From: CAWIDU01 sp963835055
GTDB taxonomy: Bacteria > Patescibacteriota > Saccharimonadia > Saccharimonadales > UBA4665
Assembly (NCBI GenBank): GCA_963835055.1
Contig: CAWIDU010000002.1
Span: 1-60,926, forward strand
Direction: 5' to 3'
Length of the DNA stretch: 60,926 nt
The translations under genes and the position numbers were made by a program. The notes beneath the pieces are model-generated. The model was not told where the DNA came from. It searched no databases and was given only the letters and a program-made list of their open reading frames with translations. Positions 51,758 through 60,926 of the stretch are shown here, piece after piece. Within the stretch, counting starts at the first letter, position 1. Every line of letters begins with the position of its first letter.

Positions 51758-51831
51758 GGGCGCTTAGCTCAGTTGGCTAGAGCATCTCGTTTACACCGAG
51801 AGGGTCGGGGGTTCGAGTCCCTCATCGCCCA
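51758..51831 (+). tRNA. tRNA-Val (TAC)
   Basis: Anticodon stem TCTCG/CGAGA with loop TTTACAC giving TAC; T-stem GGGGG/CCCTC with loop TTCGAGT; CCA at 51832-51834. The acceptor stem GGGCGCT/ATCGCCC has a C-U mismatch at pair 6-67, possibly a sequence error. Confidence 0.88.
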
Positions 51832-51856
51832 CCAGTTAAAAATGTAACTTTTAGCG

Positions 51857-51886
51857 TTGACAATATTAAGAATTTTCTGTTACTCT
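51857..51886 (+). promoter_or_regulatory. Promoter of the XRE regulator
   Basis: TTGACA (51857-51862) and TACTCT (51881-51886), 18 bases apart; the -10 ends six bases before ATG 51893. Confidence 0.6.
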
Positions 51887-51892
51887 GGAAGT

Positions 51893-52408
51893 ATGTTAAA
51901 TGAAATACTCAAACAGCTAAGAATGTCTCGGGGGCTGAGCGCCGGTGAAGCTGCCCGTGATCTCTCAATTACACCTCAACATCTATCAAGAATTGAAAAT
52001 GGTCATCAAACACCATCTGCGATACTGATCGAAAGAATGATTACCGAGTACGAGGCCCCGCCTGAAGATGCAGAGGTCCTGCGTGTGCTTGCGGGGTATG
52101 CACCCGCGCCAACCAGAAATCTACCTACCGTTAGTCGCGCAACAAGCTCAGGCCCAAGCACTCAGGTTGAGCAGCTTTCAAATATTGAGTTCCCGGCGCC
52201 AAAAGACGTAAATCCTGTTCTTTATACCAATGCGCTCCTTATTAGTTCCGACAATTTTGGAATTGTAATAGACGTCGGTCAAAAAACTGGCGCTTCTGAT
52301 AAGGTCCGAATTGTATCCCGGGTCGGGCTTTCGCTACCTCACGCCGAACAGCTTTATGACGCACTTGGAACGCACATTAAAAAACTCAAGTCTACAACTG
52401 AGAACTGA
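51893..52408 (+). CDS. XRE-family helix-turn-helix regulator
   Basis: A 171-residue protein. The N-terminal HTH reads LKQLRMSRGLSAGEAARDLS then ITPQHLSRIENGHQTPS. The C-terminal 100 residues are unassigned and may sense a ligand or partner. The ATG is set by the promoter six bases upstream (leaderless). A strong terminator overlaps its stop codon. Confidence 0.88.
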   Translation: MLNEILKQLRMSRGLSAGEAARDLSITPQHLSRIENGHQTPSAILIERMITEYEAPPEDAEVLRVLAGYAPAPTRNLPTVSRATSSGPSTQVEQLSNIEFPAPKDVNPVLYTNALLISSDNFGIVIDVGQKTGASDKVRIVSRVGLSLPHAEQLYDALGTHIKKLKSTTEN

Positions 52409-52439
52409 AAACGCCTCCCAAAGATTTGGAAGGCGTTTT
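52408..52439. terminator. Terminator after the XRE gene
   Basis: AAAACGCCT pairs with AGGCGTTTT (nine pairs plus inner CC/GG), directly at the XRE stop codon, with T4 at the end and A4 at the front, so it can work in both directions. Confidence 0.8.
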
Positions 52440-52554
52440 GGGCTCTCACTGCAATCGCAATGAGGCCACCGTTGTTCCGGTAGCTTTATTGTAACGTTGA
52501 GGTAGCCAAAGCGCAATAATGCGCCTTGAACGTGAGGGTCCATACAGGAATAGT

Positions 52555-52827
52555 ATGAATACGTTTTTGATTGGTTATGACCTTGATAAACCAGGGCAGG
52601 ATTATTCTGGCCTCATTGCTCGACTGAAATTCTTCAGCCTATGGTGGCATCATTTAGATAGCACTTGGATTGTAAAATCAAATTTGGACGCTGCCGAAAT
52701 TCGGGATGATTTACAGAAATATATTGATACCAATGATGAGCTTTTTGTAGTAGATATTACTGGCGACAGTGCGGCCTGGGCCGGATTTAATAGCCAGGGC
52801 AGCAATTGGCTTCTCAATAATATTTAG
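52555..52827 (+). CDS. SinR-type small protein with Cas2-like fold
   Basis: A 90-residue protein: MNTFLIGYDLDKPGQDYSG, WWHHLDSTWIVKSN, DELFVVDITGDSAAW. This matches small stand-alone proteins labelled SinR family, which have a Cas2/VapD-like ferredoxin fold. No CRISPR repeats or cas genes are nearby, so it is not part of an adaptation module. Nuclease activity is uncertain. TACAGG ends six bases before the ATG but is a weak -10. Confidence 0.75.
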   Translation: MNTFLIGYDLDKPGQDYSGLIARLKFFSLWWHHLDSTWIVKSNLDAAEIRDDLQKYIDTNDELFVVDITGDSAAWAGFNSQGSNWLLNNI

Positions 52828-54464
52828 CTCCGTGGCAGGTGGTCGTAGAGATGGTCGAGTTTGTAGTCGGCACGCAGGATGGTTTTGAGGTCGTCGAGCG
52901 AGCTGCCGAATTTGACACCGGGGTTGAGCGTGCCGTACGGATCGAAAACTTGTTTGACCTTCTGCAGCAAAGCGTACAGTTCGGCGCCATATAAAGTCTC
53001 GAGATATGGCGTGCGCAACCGGCCGTCGCCGCCTTCGGCCGTGATGGTGCCGCCCAGGCGGATAACCAGCTTGGTGTGCTCGTCCATCAGCCGGAAAATT
53101 TTCTGGCGGTCGCCGACCTGGCCAGGATTGAGCCACGGCTGGAGGTGTAAGTTGGCGTCGCCGGCATGGCCCCAGATGGCAGCCGGCAAATTGGCCGCTC
53201 TCAATAGTTGATACAAGCCCTCGATGTAATCTTGCAGTTGATCGGGCGGCACAGCGGCGCCGTCAATCACCGGTAGAGCGTGCAGCAGACCGTCGTTATG
53301 GCTAAGCAGTGTGCCGGCGGCTTCGCGCAGTTTCCAGAACTGCTGTTGCTGCTCGGGATCGGTGCTGCTCTGGACACTATGGCCGTGGCTTTCCAGGATT
53401 TTGGTCGCCCGTTTCACGGCTTTCTTGACCTGGCGGTCGGCGTCGTCGAACTCCACCAATAATACGGCAGCTGGGAATGGTGGCTCCATGATTTCTTTCA
53501 GTTGATTGGGGTTGAGGGTGTGGATTTGCTGCAACAGATTGCCGTCTACCAACTCGATGGCGCTGGGCGGTTGTTTGAGCCCGCGCAATTCCATAACGGC
53601 TTGCTGCAAGTTGCCCAAGTTGTCGAACGCCGCCAGCAAGACGGACGTTTGTGGATTATGGGCTTCGGTTTTCAAAGCCGCTTCGGTGACGATGCCCAGG
53701 GTACCCTGGCTGCCGACGAATAGCGGCGTCAGGTCGAAGGAGCCATCGCGCTGCTTGATTTCAGTGAGGGCGTAGCCGGCGTTGTTCTTGGTAACGTTGA
53801 GGTGTAACTTTTCAATTAGGTCGTGCTGTTCCTCGATCAGGGTGTCCAGCGAGCGATAAATTTCACCCTCAAAGGTCGCTAGGCCAAGCTTGCGGCTCAG
53901 CTCACGCTTACTAAGGCGGCTGGTTTCGATAACTTCGCCGTTGGCCAGCACCACCCGCAGGCCGTTGACGTAACGCCGGGTGTCGCCATACTTGACCGAT
54001 TTATCACCAGTAGAATTATTGGCGATGGCACCGCCGATACTGGAATATTCCAGCGACGCCGGATAGGGCGGCAGGAAACGGCCGTGGGTGTGCAGCGTCT
54101 GCTGCAACTTACCGTAATTGATGCCGGGCTCGACGGTCACGGTATTTGCCTTGGTGTCGAGCTCCAGGATGCGGTTCATGTGGGCCGTGAAGACCAATAT
54201 AATGCCGCTGCCTAGCGCCGCGCCCGTTTGGTCAGTACCGGCACCGCGGGCGGTGATCGGGATAACTCGGTTACGCTCGGCCAATTGCCAGGTGAAACGG
54301 CAGGTCTTGCGGACGTCATTCTCGTTACGCGGATAAACGACTAGCGCCGGCGGCAACTGGAAGATGCCAGCGTCGGTGGCGAAGTACAGCCGGGCATCAG
54401 TGCCGGTCATAACCTCCCCTACCAGATGTTCTTGCAAATAATGCGCGATTTTACTACTTGCCAC
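52824..54464 (-). CDS. FAD-linked oxidase (GlcD / D-lactate dehydrogenase type)
   Basis: A 546-residue flavoprotein. The PCMH-type FAD domain shows VIPITARGAGTDQTGAALGSG and SIGGAIANNSTGDKSVKYGDTR; the C-terminal FAD-oxidase domain has GHAGDANLHLQPW and ends with LDPYGTLNPG-like FDPYGTLNPGVKFG. It oxidises a 2-hydroxy acid such as glycolate or D-lactate, feeding electrons to a membrane acceptor. It starts with GTG after a GCGAGGA site and converges with the SinR-type gene (four-base overlap). Confidence 0.93.
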   Translation of the reverse strand: MASSKIAHYLQEHLVGEVMTGTDARLYFATDAGIFQLPPALVVYPRNENDVRKTCRFTWQLAERNRVIPITARGAGTDQTGAALGSGIILVFTAHMNRILELDTKANTVTVEPGINYGKLQQTLHTHGRFLPPYPASLEYSSIGGAIANNSTGDKSVKYGDTRRYVNGLRVVLANGEVIETSRLSKRELSRKLGLATFEGEIYRSLDTLIEEQHDLIEKLHLNVTKNNAGYALTEIKQRDGSFDLTPLFVGSQGTLGIVTEAALKTEAHNPQTSVLLAAFDNLGNLQQAVMELRGLKQPPSAIELVDGNLLQQIHTLNPNQLKEIMEPPFPAAVLLVEFDDADRQVKKAVKRATKILESHGHSVQSSTDPEQQQQFWKLREAAGTLLSHNDGLLHALPVIDGAAVPPDQLQDYIEGLYQLLRAANLPAAIWGHAGDANLHLQPWLNPGQVGDRQKIFRLMDEHTKLVIRLGGTITAEGGDGRLRTPYLETLYGAELYALLQKVKQVFDPYGTLNPGVKFGSSLDDLKTILRADYKLDHLYDHLPRS

Positions 54465-54527
54465 TGTTTGTCCTCGCCAAAAGCATAAGTTGTAATCGTA
54501 TCATAGCATAGGCTGGTTTTAGTATGG

Positions 54528-54611
54528 TGGGGATGAGAGGACTTGAACCTCCACGTTCTTGCGAACACTAGCTCCTGAAGCTAGCGCGTCTACCAATTCC
54601 GCCACATCCCC
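54528..54611 (-). tRNA. tRNA-Leu (CAG)
   Basis: Acceptor GGGGATG/CATCCCC, anticodon stem GCTAGCT with loop giving CAG, long variable arm, T-loop TTCAAGT. CCA at 54527-54525. It is the last feature of clear low/mid-GC character before the junction. Confidence 0.92.
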
Positions 54612-55107
54612 GGGAAACTACACTATCGTATCTGTTTATTGGTCAAATGAGCGAGTTGATGATCTTGCTTGTCCGACACCAGTGCGATCGGCGTCACTTG
54701 CCAGTTGGGAGGCAGCTGCATCGTCCCGTTCTTTCTCTGTCCAGGTCGAGGCTATCCCGGTACTGCCCCGACACCAGGCCGGCACTCGGAGGGCGTGTCG
54801 GCGTGCGGTGCGGTCAGTCGGGACCGAACTCCCAAGGCGGTAGCATCGACACCGTGAACTCCGGCGACGGCCAAGTTCAACGGTACGCCAACCTCCGCTC
54901 GCCGCCCCCGGCCGGAACGGAGGACAGGAAAACGGTCCGTCCGGCCTCCGGGACCGGTGTCCGGGCCGGGACGCGACGTTCTACGGAGATGAGGCCGACC
55001 CCGGCCGTCTCCACCGGCCGCCGATGGGCCGGCGATGACCGTTCGGCATCGGTGGACCCACTGGGCTGGACGTCCACGCCACCACCTGGGCGATCCTGCT
55101 GATTGCG
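54612..55107. other. Junction region between two genome types
   Basis: Between about 54,630 and 54,700 the base composition changes from mixed to very GC-rich and stays so to the end. No protein on either strand of this segment is convincing; long GC-rich frames on all strands are an artefact of composition. The C-terminal coding match of the next gene may begin near 55,050. Confidence 0.6.
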
Positions 55108-55893
55108 GTGTCGCTCACCATCGTCGGACACCGACGGCTGCTGCGTTCGAGTAACCGCCCGATTCGCTGGTCCCGCCACCAGATCGGCCTCTTCGCCGGG
55201 GCCTTCGGCACACTGGCCGTGGCGCTGACCTGGCCGGTGGCCGATCTGGCCGCCCACTGGTCACTCACGGCGCTGGTGCTCCAGCGGCTGCTGCTGGTTC
55301 TGGCCGTTGCCCCGATGCTCCTGCTCGGGCTACCGCACGACATCCTCGAGTGGGTCACCCGTCCGGCCTCGTGGACGCCCTCCTCGTCCGACTGCGCCGA
55401 CCGCCGGTGGCGATCGTCACGGTGACGGTCCTACTGGTCGGATCGATGGCTCCCGCGCTGGTCGCAGGCCCAGGCATCGTCACCCTGGTCCGGGGCCTGC
55501 TCTACGTCGTCATCCTCGTCGCCGGGCTGGTGCTCTGGCTACCGGTTCTGGGCCGTGTGCCCGGAATCCCCCGGTTGAAGCCCATGGTCCGGTTCGGCTA
55601 CCTGGCCGCCCAGGGCGTCGTTCCGGCCTTCTTGTCCTTCGTCCTGATCCTCGCACCGCGTCCCCTGTACGGGACCTTCGCCGGGTCGCGGGCTGGCCAT
55701 CGGTCTCCGTCCCCTCAACGACCAGCAGATCGCCGGCTTCGTGTCGAAACTGGCCATGCTCCTCGTCCTGCTCACGGTGGGCACCGTGTTCCTGTTGCGG
55801 ACCGACGAGGAGACCGATCCGGACGATCCGCTCGTGTGGGCCGACGTCCAGCGACAGTTCGAGCGGGCCGACCGACAGGGTGGTTCCGGGTGA
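55108..55893 (+). CDS. CtaG-like cytochrome c oxidase assembly membrane protein, frameshifted
   Basis: Membrane segments across three frames form one caa3-type CtaG-like protein: LQRLLLVLAVAPMLLLGLPHD in the first, VALTWPVADLAAHW before it, FGYLAAQGVVPAFLSFVLIL in the second, and DQQIAGFVSKLAMLLVLL in the third, ending at TGA 55893. Frame changes lie near 55362 and 55690. Such proteins help insert copper into oxidase. The family H in the QH motif appears as R. The true start is upstream and uncertain (in-frame sequence reads DVHATTWAILLIAV before 55108). Confidence 0.6.
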
Positions 55894-55968
55894 TCGACGG
55901 CGTCCGGACTGCGCCCGCCGACAGGGGAGGAACCGGGCCGCGGAGTCCGCCGGACACGGAGGGCGTGG

Positions 55969-57159
55969 TCAGTTGGACGAACCGTACGGGATAGCCACTC
56001 GCAGCGTCTGGGCCCGGCCACCCGCTGCTCCCAGCTGGTAGACCGACAGCGTGGACCGGACGGGCACCAGGGCGTCATAGGTCGCAGCCGGGCCGGCCGT
56101 CACCGAGGTGGTGCCGGAGGGCAGGGGCGGCAGGGCCTTCCACCGCGATCCTGTCGGGCCGAGCACCGACGCCGAGGGGACGGCGTTCCCGCTCCGGGCG
56201 GCGACCGCGAAGCCGCCGGCCGCAGTCACCCCCGTCGACAGCAGTGACGCCCCGCCGATCGGCAGTCCGGCCGAGACGGTCCAGGTGCGGAGGCCGTTGG
56301 TGCTCCACAGGCCATACAACCGGGTCGTCGCCCCGCTCCCGGCGCTGACCAGTGCCGACGTCCCCGCGGCGGTCTGGTCGAGTCGGACCACCTCGGTGGG
56401 TCCGCCGGACGCGCCGGGGATGCCCGGCCCGGTCGACACCCATCCTCCGGAGGACGGCTCGAACAGGCCGGCCCGACCTCCCCGTGCACACGAGGAACCC
56501 ACCAGGGGGGTGCCGTCGGCACCGAGGGTCACGGCGGTGAGGGACCGAAGATGGCAGTCGGCCACTGCGGACCGGCGGCGGAGCGACGAGGCGGTGGTCA
56601 CCGATGTCCATGTCGAGGGATCGCCGGTGCTGGCGACCACCTTCCCCCCACCCGTCGCCAACAGGGCCAGCGACTCGCCCCCGCCCTGGGCCAGACCATC
56701 GGGCACCAGGGACAGACCCGAGGGCAGGACGCCGGCCTGCCAGCTCGACCCCTGGTCGGTGGTGCGGGCAGTGGGTGAGAAGAGGAGGTCCTGGGAGGGC
56801 CCGAAGCCGGCCAGGACCGAGGTGGAGTCCACCGCAGCCACCAACCCTCCGTTGCTGGCCACTCCCGGCGGCGTGGCCAGCTGCCACCGGGAGCCGTTCA
56901 GGACCAACAGCTGCCAGAACGTGTTGAGCGGGTCGTCGAGATGGCCCATGGCCAGGGTGGCCCATGTGGTGGCGCCCGCCACGGAGGAGCTGGTGAGTGG
57001 GATGGTCGGGCCCAGTGGCGAGGAGGCCTGACCGGAGGCCCCTGCGTTCGGCGAGGTGCACGCAGTCAGCAGCCCCGTCCCCAGGGCCACGGCGGCCGAG
57101 GCAGCCATGAGCCGCCGTGCCACCCCCGCGCGGCCCGACGACCGTGGCGGGATCCTCAC
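55969..57159 (-). CDS. Predicted lipoprotein with beta-propeller-like repeats
   Basis: A 396-residue secreted protein. The N-terminus has two arginines, a hydrophobic run and a lipobox LLTAC, so it is a lipoprotein. The body has repeats like DQGSSWQAG, STWTSV and NGLRTWTV that resemble BNR/sialidase-type propeller blades. It starts with GTG, overlapping the stop of the SCO1-type gene (GTGA), so the two are coupled. Very GC-rich, with actinobacterial codon use. Confidence 0.75.
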   Translation of the reverse strand: MRIPPRSSGRAGVARRLMAASAAVALGTGLLTACTSPNAGASGQASSPLGPTIPLTSSSVAGATTWATLAMGHLDDPLNTFWQLLVLNGSRWQLATPPGVASNGGLVAAVDSTSVLAGFGPSQDLLFSPTARTTDQGSSWQAGVLPSGLSLVPDGLAQGGGESLALLATGGGKVVASTGDPSTWTSVTTASSLRRRSAVADCHLRSLTAVTLGADGTPLVGSSCARGGRAGLFEPSSGGWVSTGPGIPGASGGPTEVVRLDQTAAGTSALVSAGSGATTRLYGLWSTNGLRTWTVSAGLPIGGASLLSTGVTAAGGFAVAARSGNAVPSASVLGPTGSRWKALPPLPSGTTSVTAGPAATYDALVPVRSTLSVYQLGAAGGRAQTLRVAIPYGSSN

Positions 57160-59034
57160 GAGTGGATGACGTTGTTGATCTGGGTGGTGAGCACTCCCAC
57201 GAACGACGACCCTTCGGCGCTCCCGTCCCCGGGGTCGCCGTTGATGATCACACGGGTCCGGCCCCGTTTGTCGATCACGTAGACGATGTCACTGTGGGCC
57301 ACCATGCCACCGGCCGGCGTCACGTCGGTCTGGACGCCGTAGTCGTCCCAGACCTGGTGGAGTTGGGCCAGCGACCCGGTGAGGTAGGTCCAGTTGCTCA
57401 CCTGATCGAGTCCCTCCTGCCGGTCGAACGCGGCGGCGAACGCGGTGCTGCGGTAGAGCGGGTTGGTCACCACGGCCACCAGTTCAATGTGGCGGGCCTC
57501 TGCACCCAGGTTCTCGTCGGCCAGCCGGAGGCTCTGGGCGATGAGCGGACAGTCCGATGTGCAGACGGGGTCGAGGAAGGTGAGCACCACCGTCCGTCCG
57601 GTCAGCGAGGCCAGCGAGACGGCATGCCCGCTCGTATCGGTCAGGGTGAAGGGCGGTGCCGGGACGTCGACCAGGTTGGGCGGTCCGTTGGCCGCCTCGA
57701 TCAGGAGGGGGTCGGCGTTGGGGTTGGTGGCGGCCACCGCCATGGGGGCGGCGCCGACCAGCACGATGGCCACCGCCAACAGGGCGAGGAGGGAGCGCAG
57801 GAGGTAGGTGGGGTTGAGCCGGTCGAGCCACCCGGCCCACCGGGCCCGGCCGACGTGGGCGTCAGCCGCCTCCGACCCGGTGACCCCGGTGCCCGCGTGT
57901 CGCCTCGGTGGCCGCCGACCGGGACCGGGACGCGGGCCATGGCCACGTAGCCCCCGGTGAAGATCAGGGCCATCGGGATCATGGAGTTGGGATCGGTGCC
58001 CAGCCCGCCGAAGAAGCCGAAGTCCTGGATGAGGACCCAGGTGGCCAGGCAGAAGACCGACCCGACGATCACGCCGACCCGGACCACACGGAGGTTGCCG
58101 CTCAGGAAGGCCGCGCCCACCCCGACCAGCAGGACCACGATGACGAAGTTGACCAGCCACCCGTGCCCGGCCTGGAACGAGCCGAAGGACCGGACCCACG
58201 ATGCGAAGACCGACGGCTGGGACACCTGGGACATCTGGCTGACCATGGCGGTGAGGGTGCCCGGGGCGGCCGAGGCGTGGGCCCGCCCGGACCAGGAGCC
58301 CCGACCGGGCCAGGCCTGCAGGATGCCCATGCCGACGAAGAACGCGCCCATGCCCCGCAGGAGGCCCTTGCCGAGGCGGGGCGACTCCCACGACGTCTCG
58401 GGCAGGGCCACCAGCGCCCCGGCCACCACGTAGAACAGCACGCCGCCGGGCGGCCCGAACAGCCAGCTGCTGCCGTGGCCGAAGATGCCGCCGAAGGCCT
58501 CGCCGAACACCCAGACCACCAGACCCCAGCCCACACTGACCGCCCCGGCCGCCCGGGACCAGTAGCCCGCGGGGCGCCACCAGCAGGAAGATCCCGATAC
58601 CCACCTGGATCCACACCGTGGCCGCCGCCGCCGTGACCGGATGGTTGGACCAGATGGTGGTGCCCACGTTGACCAGGTGCTGGACCCACCCGGGTGAGGA
58701 GCTGGCCGCCGGGGTGATGACCGAACCGGGCAGGCCGAGGGGCATGGCCCCCTGGAGCTGGAGCAGGCCGTCGAACAGCCACAGGAGACCGAAGGTGATC
58801 CGGAGGAGCCGGCGGCCCGCAGGCTCGGGGTAGGGCAACGGAGCGGGGGCGCCGGCGGCCGAGCGTGCCGGCGGCCACCGCCCGCCGGTACTGCACGGTC
58901 CGGGCCATGTTCCAGGCCAGGGCCAGCAGCACGCCCAGCACGACCAGGATGAGCAGCTGGTGGTTGAGGGCGGATCGGAATGCTGCGTCGATGGTCGAGT
59001 TGTCGGTCTGGAGGGGGTGCCCCATGCCTGGCAT
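57156..59034 (-). CDS. Polytopic membrane protein joined to an SCO1-like domain, frame disturbed
   Basis: The N-terminal 380 residues are a homologue of the membrane protein at 33551-34624. The C-terminal 160 residues are SCO1/SenC-like: PPFTLTDTSGHAVSL, FLDPVCTSDCPLIAQSL (CxxxC copper site) and VAHSDIVYVID (third ligand H). The first and last parts share a frame, and the middle (about 58,570 to 57,900) is in another, so two compensating indels are likely; a further shift lies near 58,855. ATG 59034 or 59025. Fusion of the two parts is inferred because no stop or good start separates them. Likely role: copper delivery to an oxidase. Confidence 0.65.
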
Positions 59035-59311
59035 TTCGCAACCAATCTGTCGGGAGCCGCAGCGGGGCGGAGAACGGGGCGTCAATGAGATCGGGCACCG
59101 AGGGCCCAGTCGAGGCGATTGTAGGTCCCGTCCATATTCGTGAGTCGTCGCGCCGCCCTGTGCCCAGCGGGTCCCACCGGAGCCGGGCGGGCGGGCGGGT
59201 CACACAAGATTCACCTGGGCGTCACCGGCCGGCCACCTCACCGCCAGGTGGGTTGGTTACGTTCTGTCAGCCGGTCAGTGGAGCAGGTCCACGTGGACAG
59301 CCCACTTCGGC

Positions 59312-60408
59312 GTGACGAGCGAGCCAGTGGAACCACCACCCATCAACCGAGTGGCCGGCGATCGGCCGTCGTCCCCCGGGTCCGACGGCATCCGGCTCCG
59401 TGTCAAGGTGCTGGCAGCGTCGGCAGCGGTCGTGGCGGTCGTGATGGCCCTGGCCGTGGTCGACCTGTCCGGCGCCAAGCCGGTCGGTCCGACCGCTCCC
59501 CCATCGAACTCTGCGGCCAGCCCAGGTACTACGAGTCCCTCCACCACACCCCCCACCACGGCGGTGGAGACTCCGACCACGGCGATGGCGGCGGCACCGC
59601 CCGACCCGGCCGTGGTCCGCTCAACCGCATCATCCCCACCGCGTCCGTCGGGTCGTCCCGGCGGCCGGCTCCAACCCGACGGTCTCGACCTCGGTGTCGA
59701 CGAGCGGAGGAAGCATCTCGGCCGACTACGCCTCGACCGCTCCCGACCCACCGTCCGCCGACATCGCGGCCGACCCCAACCTGGCCGGCGCCTGCCGATC
59801 ACAGGATGTCAGGCGTCAGCACCTGTATCGACGCCACCGTCACTGCCATCGACAACGCCCGGACCCAGGAGGGGATCGGACCGATGGTGCTGCCGGCTGA
59901 CTTCGCCGAGCTCACGACTTCGGAGCAGCTGTTCGTAATGGTCGACTGCGAGCGCGTCGACCGCGGGCTGACGCCGATCGCCGGCGAGCTCACCAGCCTC
60001 GACCAGGTCGCCAGCGACACGGCACAGGACCAGAGCGACCCTTCGGTGCCCTCGGCGGGCATCACCGGGCTGGCTGTGTCGGCCTGGGCCGGTAACTGGG
60101 CGCTGACCGAGGGTGTGGGCGACGCCCTCTACGAGTGGATGTACGACGACGGTCTCGGCAGCATCAACATCGACTGCACCGAGACCGACCCGAGCGGGTG
60201 TTGGATCCACCGGGACAACATCCTGGGATTCCAGAACGACGTCGACGGGTTCGGTGGCTCCCTGTCATTCGGTGGAGCGGCAGTCGTCACGAGCCCCGCA
60301 CACGGCCAGGATCTGGTGTCGGTCACGATGCTGACCACGTGGTCCCCGGACACGACGACCGGGTATTACTACACCTGGGATCAGGCCGTCGAGGACGGCG
60401 CCGGGTAG
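59312..60408 (+). CDS. Secreted protein with CAP-like domain, frameshifted
   Basis: The N-terminus (GTG 59312) has a single membrane segment (VKVLAASAAVVAVVMALAVV) and a P/T/S-rich linker. The C-terminal domain in another frame includes TVTAIDNARTQEGIGP, LTEGVGDALYEWMYDDG and GCWIHRDNILGF, a pattern of the CAP/SCP family. Frame changes occur near 59,660 and 59,805. The protein is probably exposed on the cell surface. Start and linker are uncertain. Confidence 0.6.
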
Positions 60409-60702
60409 CCCCGGTTGGTCCGGAATCTCGTCGACCGGCCCCGAGCCGGCGCAGCCGGCACACACCCCGGACGCGGTGGGGTCATCGGCCAACCGGGCGT
60501 CGTCCATCGTCGCGCCGCAGACCCTGCAGATGCGGTACGTGCCGTCGTCCAGGCGGGTGAGCGCCGCCTCCACTGCGTCGAGGATCCGATCCACATCGTC
60601 GATGGTGACCTCGGACGAGTCCGTGGCGTCCTCCACCGTCGCCCCGTCGGCGTCGCACCACGGCGGGGCACTGTTCGGGTCCGTTGCCGGCTCGGTCTCC
60701 AT
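60265..60702 (-). CDS. TraR/DksA-type zinc finger protein
   Basis: From ATG 60702 the protein has an acidic coiled region (VDRILDAVEAALTRLDDGTY) then CRVCGATMDDARL and GVCAGCAG, the four-cysteine zinc finger of DksA/TraR proteins. These bind RNA polymerase. The zinc finger ends near 60435; the frame continues to 60265 across the convergent CAP-like gene, so the real stop may be earlier in another frame. Confidence 0.65.
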   Translation of the reverse strand: METEPATDPNSAPPWCDADGATVEDATDSSEVTIDDVDRILDAVEAALTRLDDGTYRICRVCGATMDDARLADDPTASGVCAGCAGSGPVDEIPDQPGLPGAVLDGLIPGVVIPGRRVRGPRGQHRDRHQILAVCGARDDCRSTE

Positions 60703-60926
60703 GGTGGCCAGCGTATCCCGACCAGGCCGGGTACCCGTAGGGTGGGAGGGGGTCGCGCCCCCGCCGTCCGAGACCCGTCCCGACACCGACGCCGGGGCTG
60801 CGCTCACGTCGCTGGTGGGTACCGGACTGTTGGTCCCGTGCCTCGACGGGGTCGACCGGCCGGCCGTCGAACTGGACCAGGCCGCCTCGACCCAGGCGCT
60901 CCCCGAGGCCGCGGCCCGGGTGGCTC
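60703..60926. other. Right edge, nothing assigned
   Basis: GC-rich sequence without a recognisable gene. A rightward frame around 60,817 may be the start of a gene that leaves the window, but there is too little to judge. Confidence 0.4.

Noticed and set aside
52555..52827. CRISPR-Cas locus suggested by the Cas2-like protein
   Set aside because: No direct-repeat array and no cas1 or other cas gene within the window.
54647..60671. Many long frames in the GC-rich tail
   Set aside because: In very GC-rich DNA all frames stay open. Only frames with membrane patterns, signatures or signal peptides were kept.

Overview
The window has two unlike parts. Positions 1 to about 54,640 look like one chromosome of a small-genome bacterium of the Candidate Phyla Radiation, most likely a Saccharibacteria (TM7) relative. 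This is an inference from protein content, compact layout and mixed base composition; no rRNA gene is present. TGA is used as an ordinary stop. From about 54,640 to the end the DNA is very GC-rich and carries actinobacterial-type genes (CtaG-like, SCO1-like, lipoprotein, CAP-like, DksA-like). Either the contig is chimeric or DNA of an actinobacterial partner is joined here.

Layout of the first part: an unfinished gene at the left edge; rarA and an ABC exporter (1-4.7 kb); tRNA-Gln and cfa; small enzymes and a GntR/YtrA-type repressor with its own ABC exporter (7.7-10.1 kb); a D-Ala-D-Ala ligase homologue and an RRM protein; an 840-base gene-free stretch (12.6-13.45 kb) with a strong promoter and a hammerhead-like ribozyme fold at its end; superoxide dismutase and three tRNAs; murF and ddl; leuS; then a housekeeping run rpmF-nusB-nudix-rnc-rpsP-khpA-trmD (21-25 kb); an MFS exporter and a two-component system; a PadR unit; and a VapBC-like pair.

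From 31.5 to 41.25 kb lies a probable island integrated at the 3' end of tRNA-Gly. A 22-base near-copy of the tRNA end sits at 31,501, the right part (about 34.9-41.2 kb) is AT-rich, and a broken serine recombinase tail lies against the tRNA. Its main cargo is a tightly coupled four-gene operon: HTH protein, 1534-residue SF1 helicase with a predicted nuclease domain and zinc ribbons, a 54-residue protein, and a protein with a HEPN-like Rx4H motif. This is the best candidate for an undescribed, probably defensive, system.

From 41.4 to 54.6 kb are a secreted beta-helix protein, a clan GH-A-like hydrolase, slipin, a Nudix protein, split ligA, htpX, lemA, a D,D-carboxypeptidase, an XRE regulator, a SinR-type small protein, a GlcD-like oxidase and several tRNAs.

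Two patterns run through the low/mid-GC part. First, about twenty genes have a -10 box ending 6-8 bases before the start codon, which predicts leaderless mRNAs. Second, several conserved genes (ABC permease, Nudix, rnc, ligA, lemA) are broken by single-base frameshifts, as are genes in the GC-rich tail. This suggests uncorrected sequencing indels rather than true decay in most cases.
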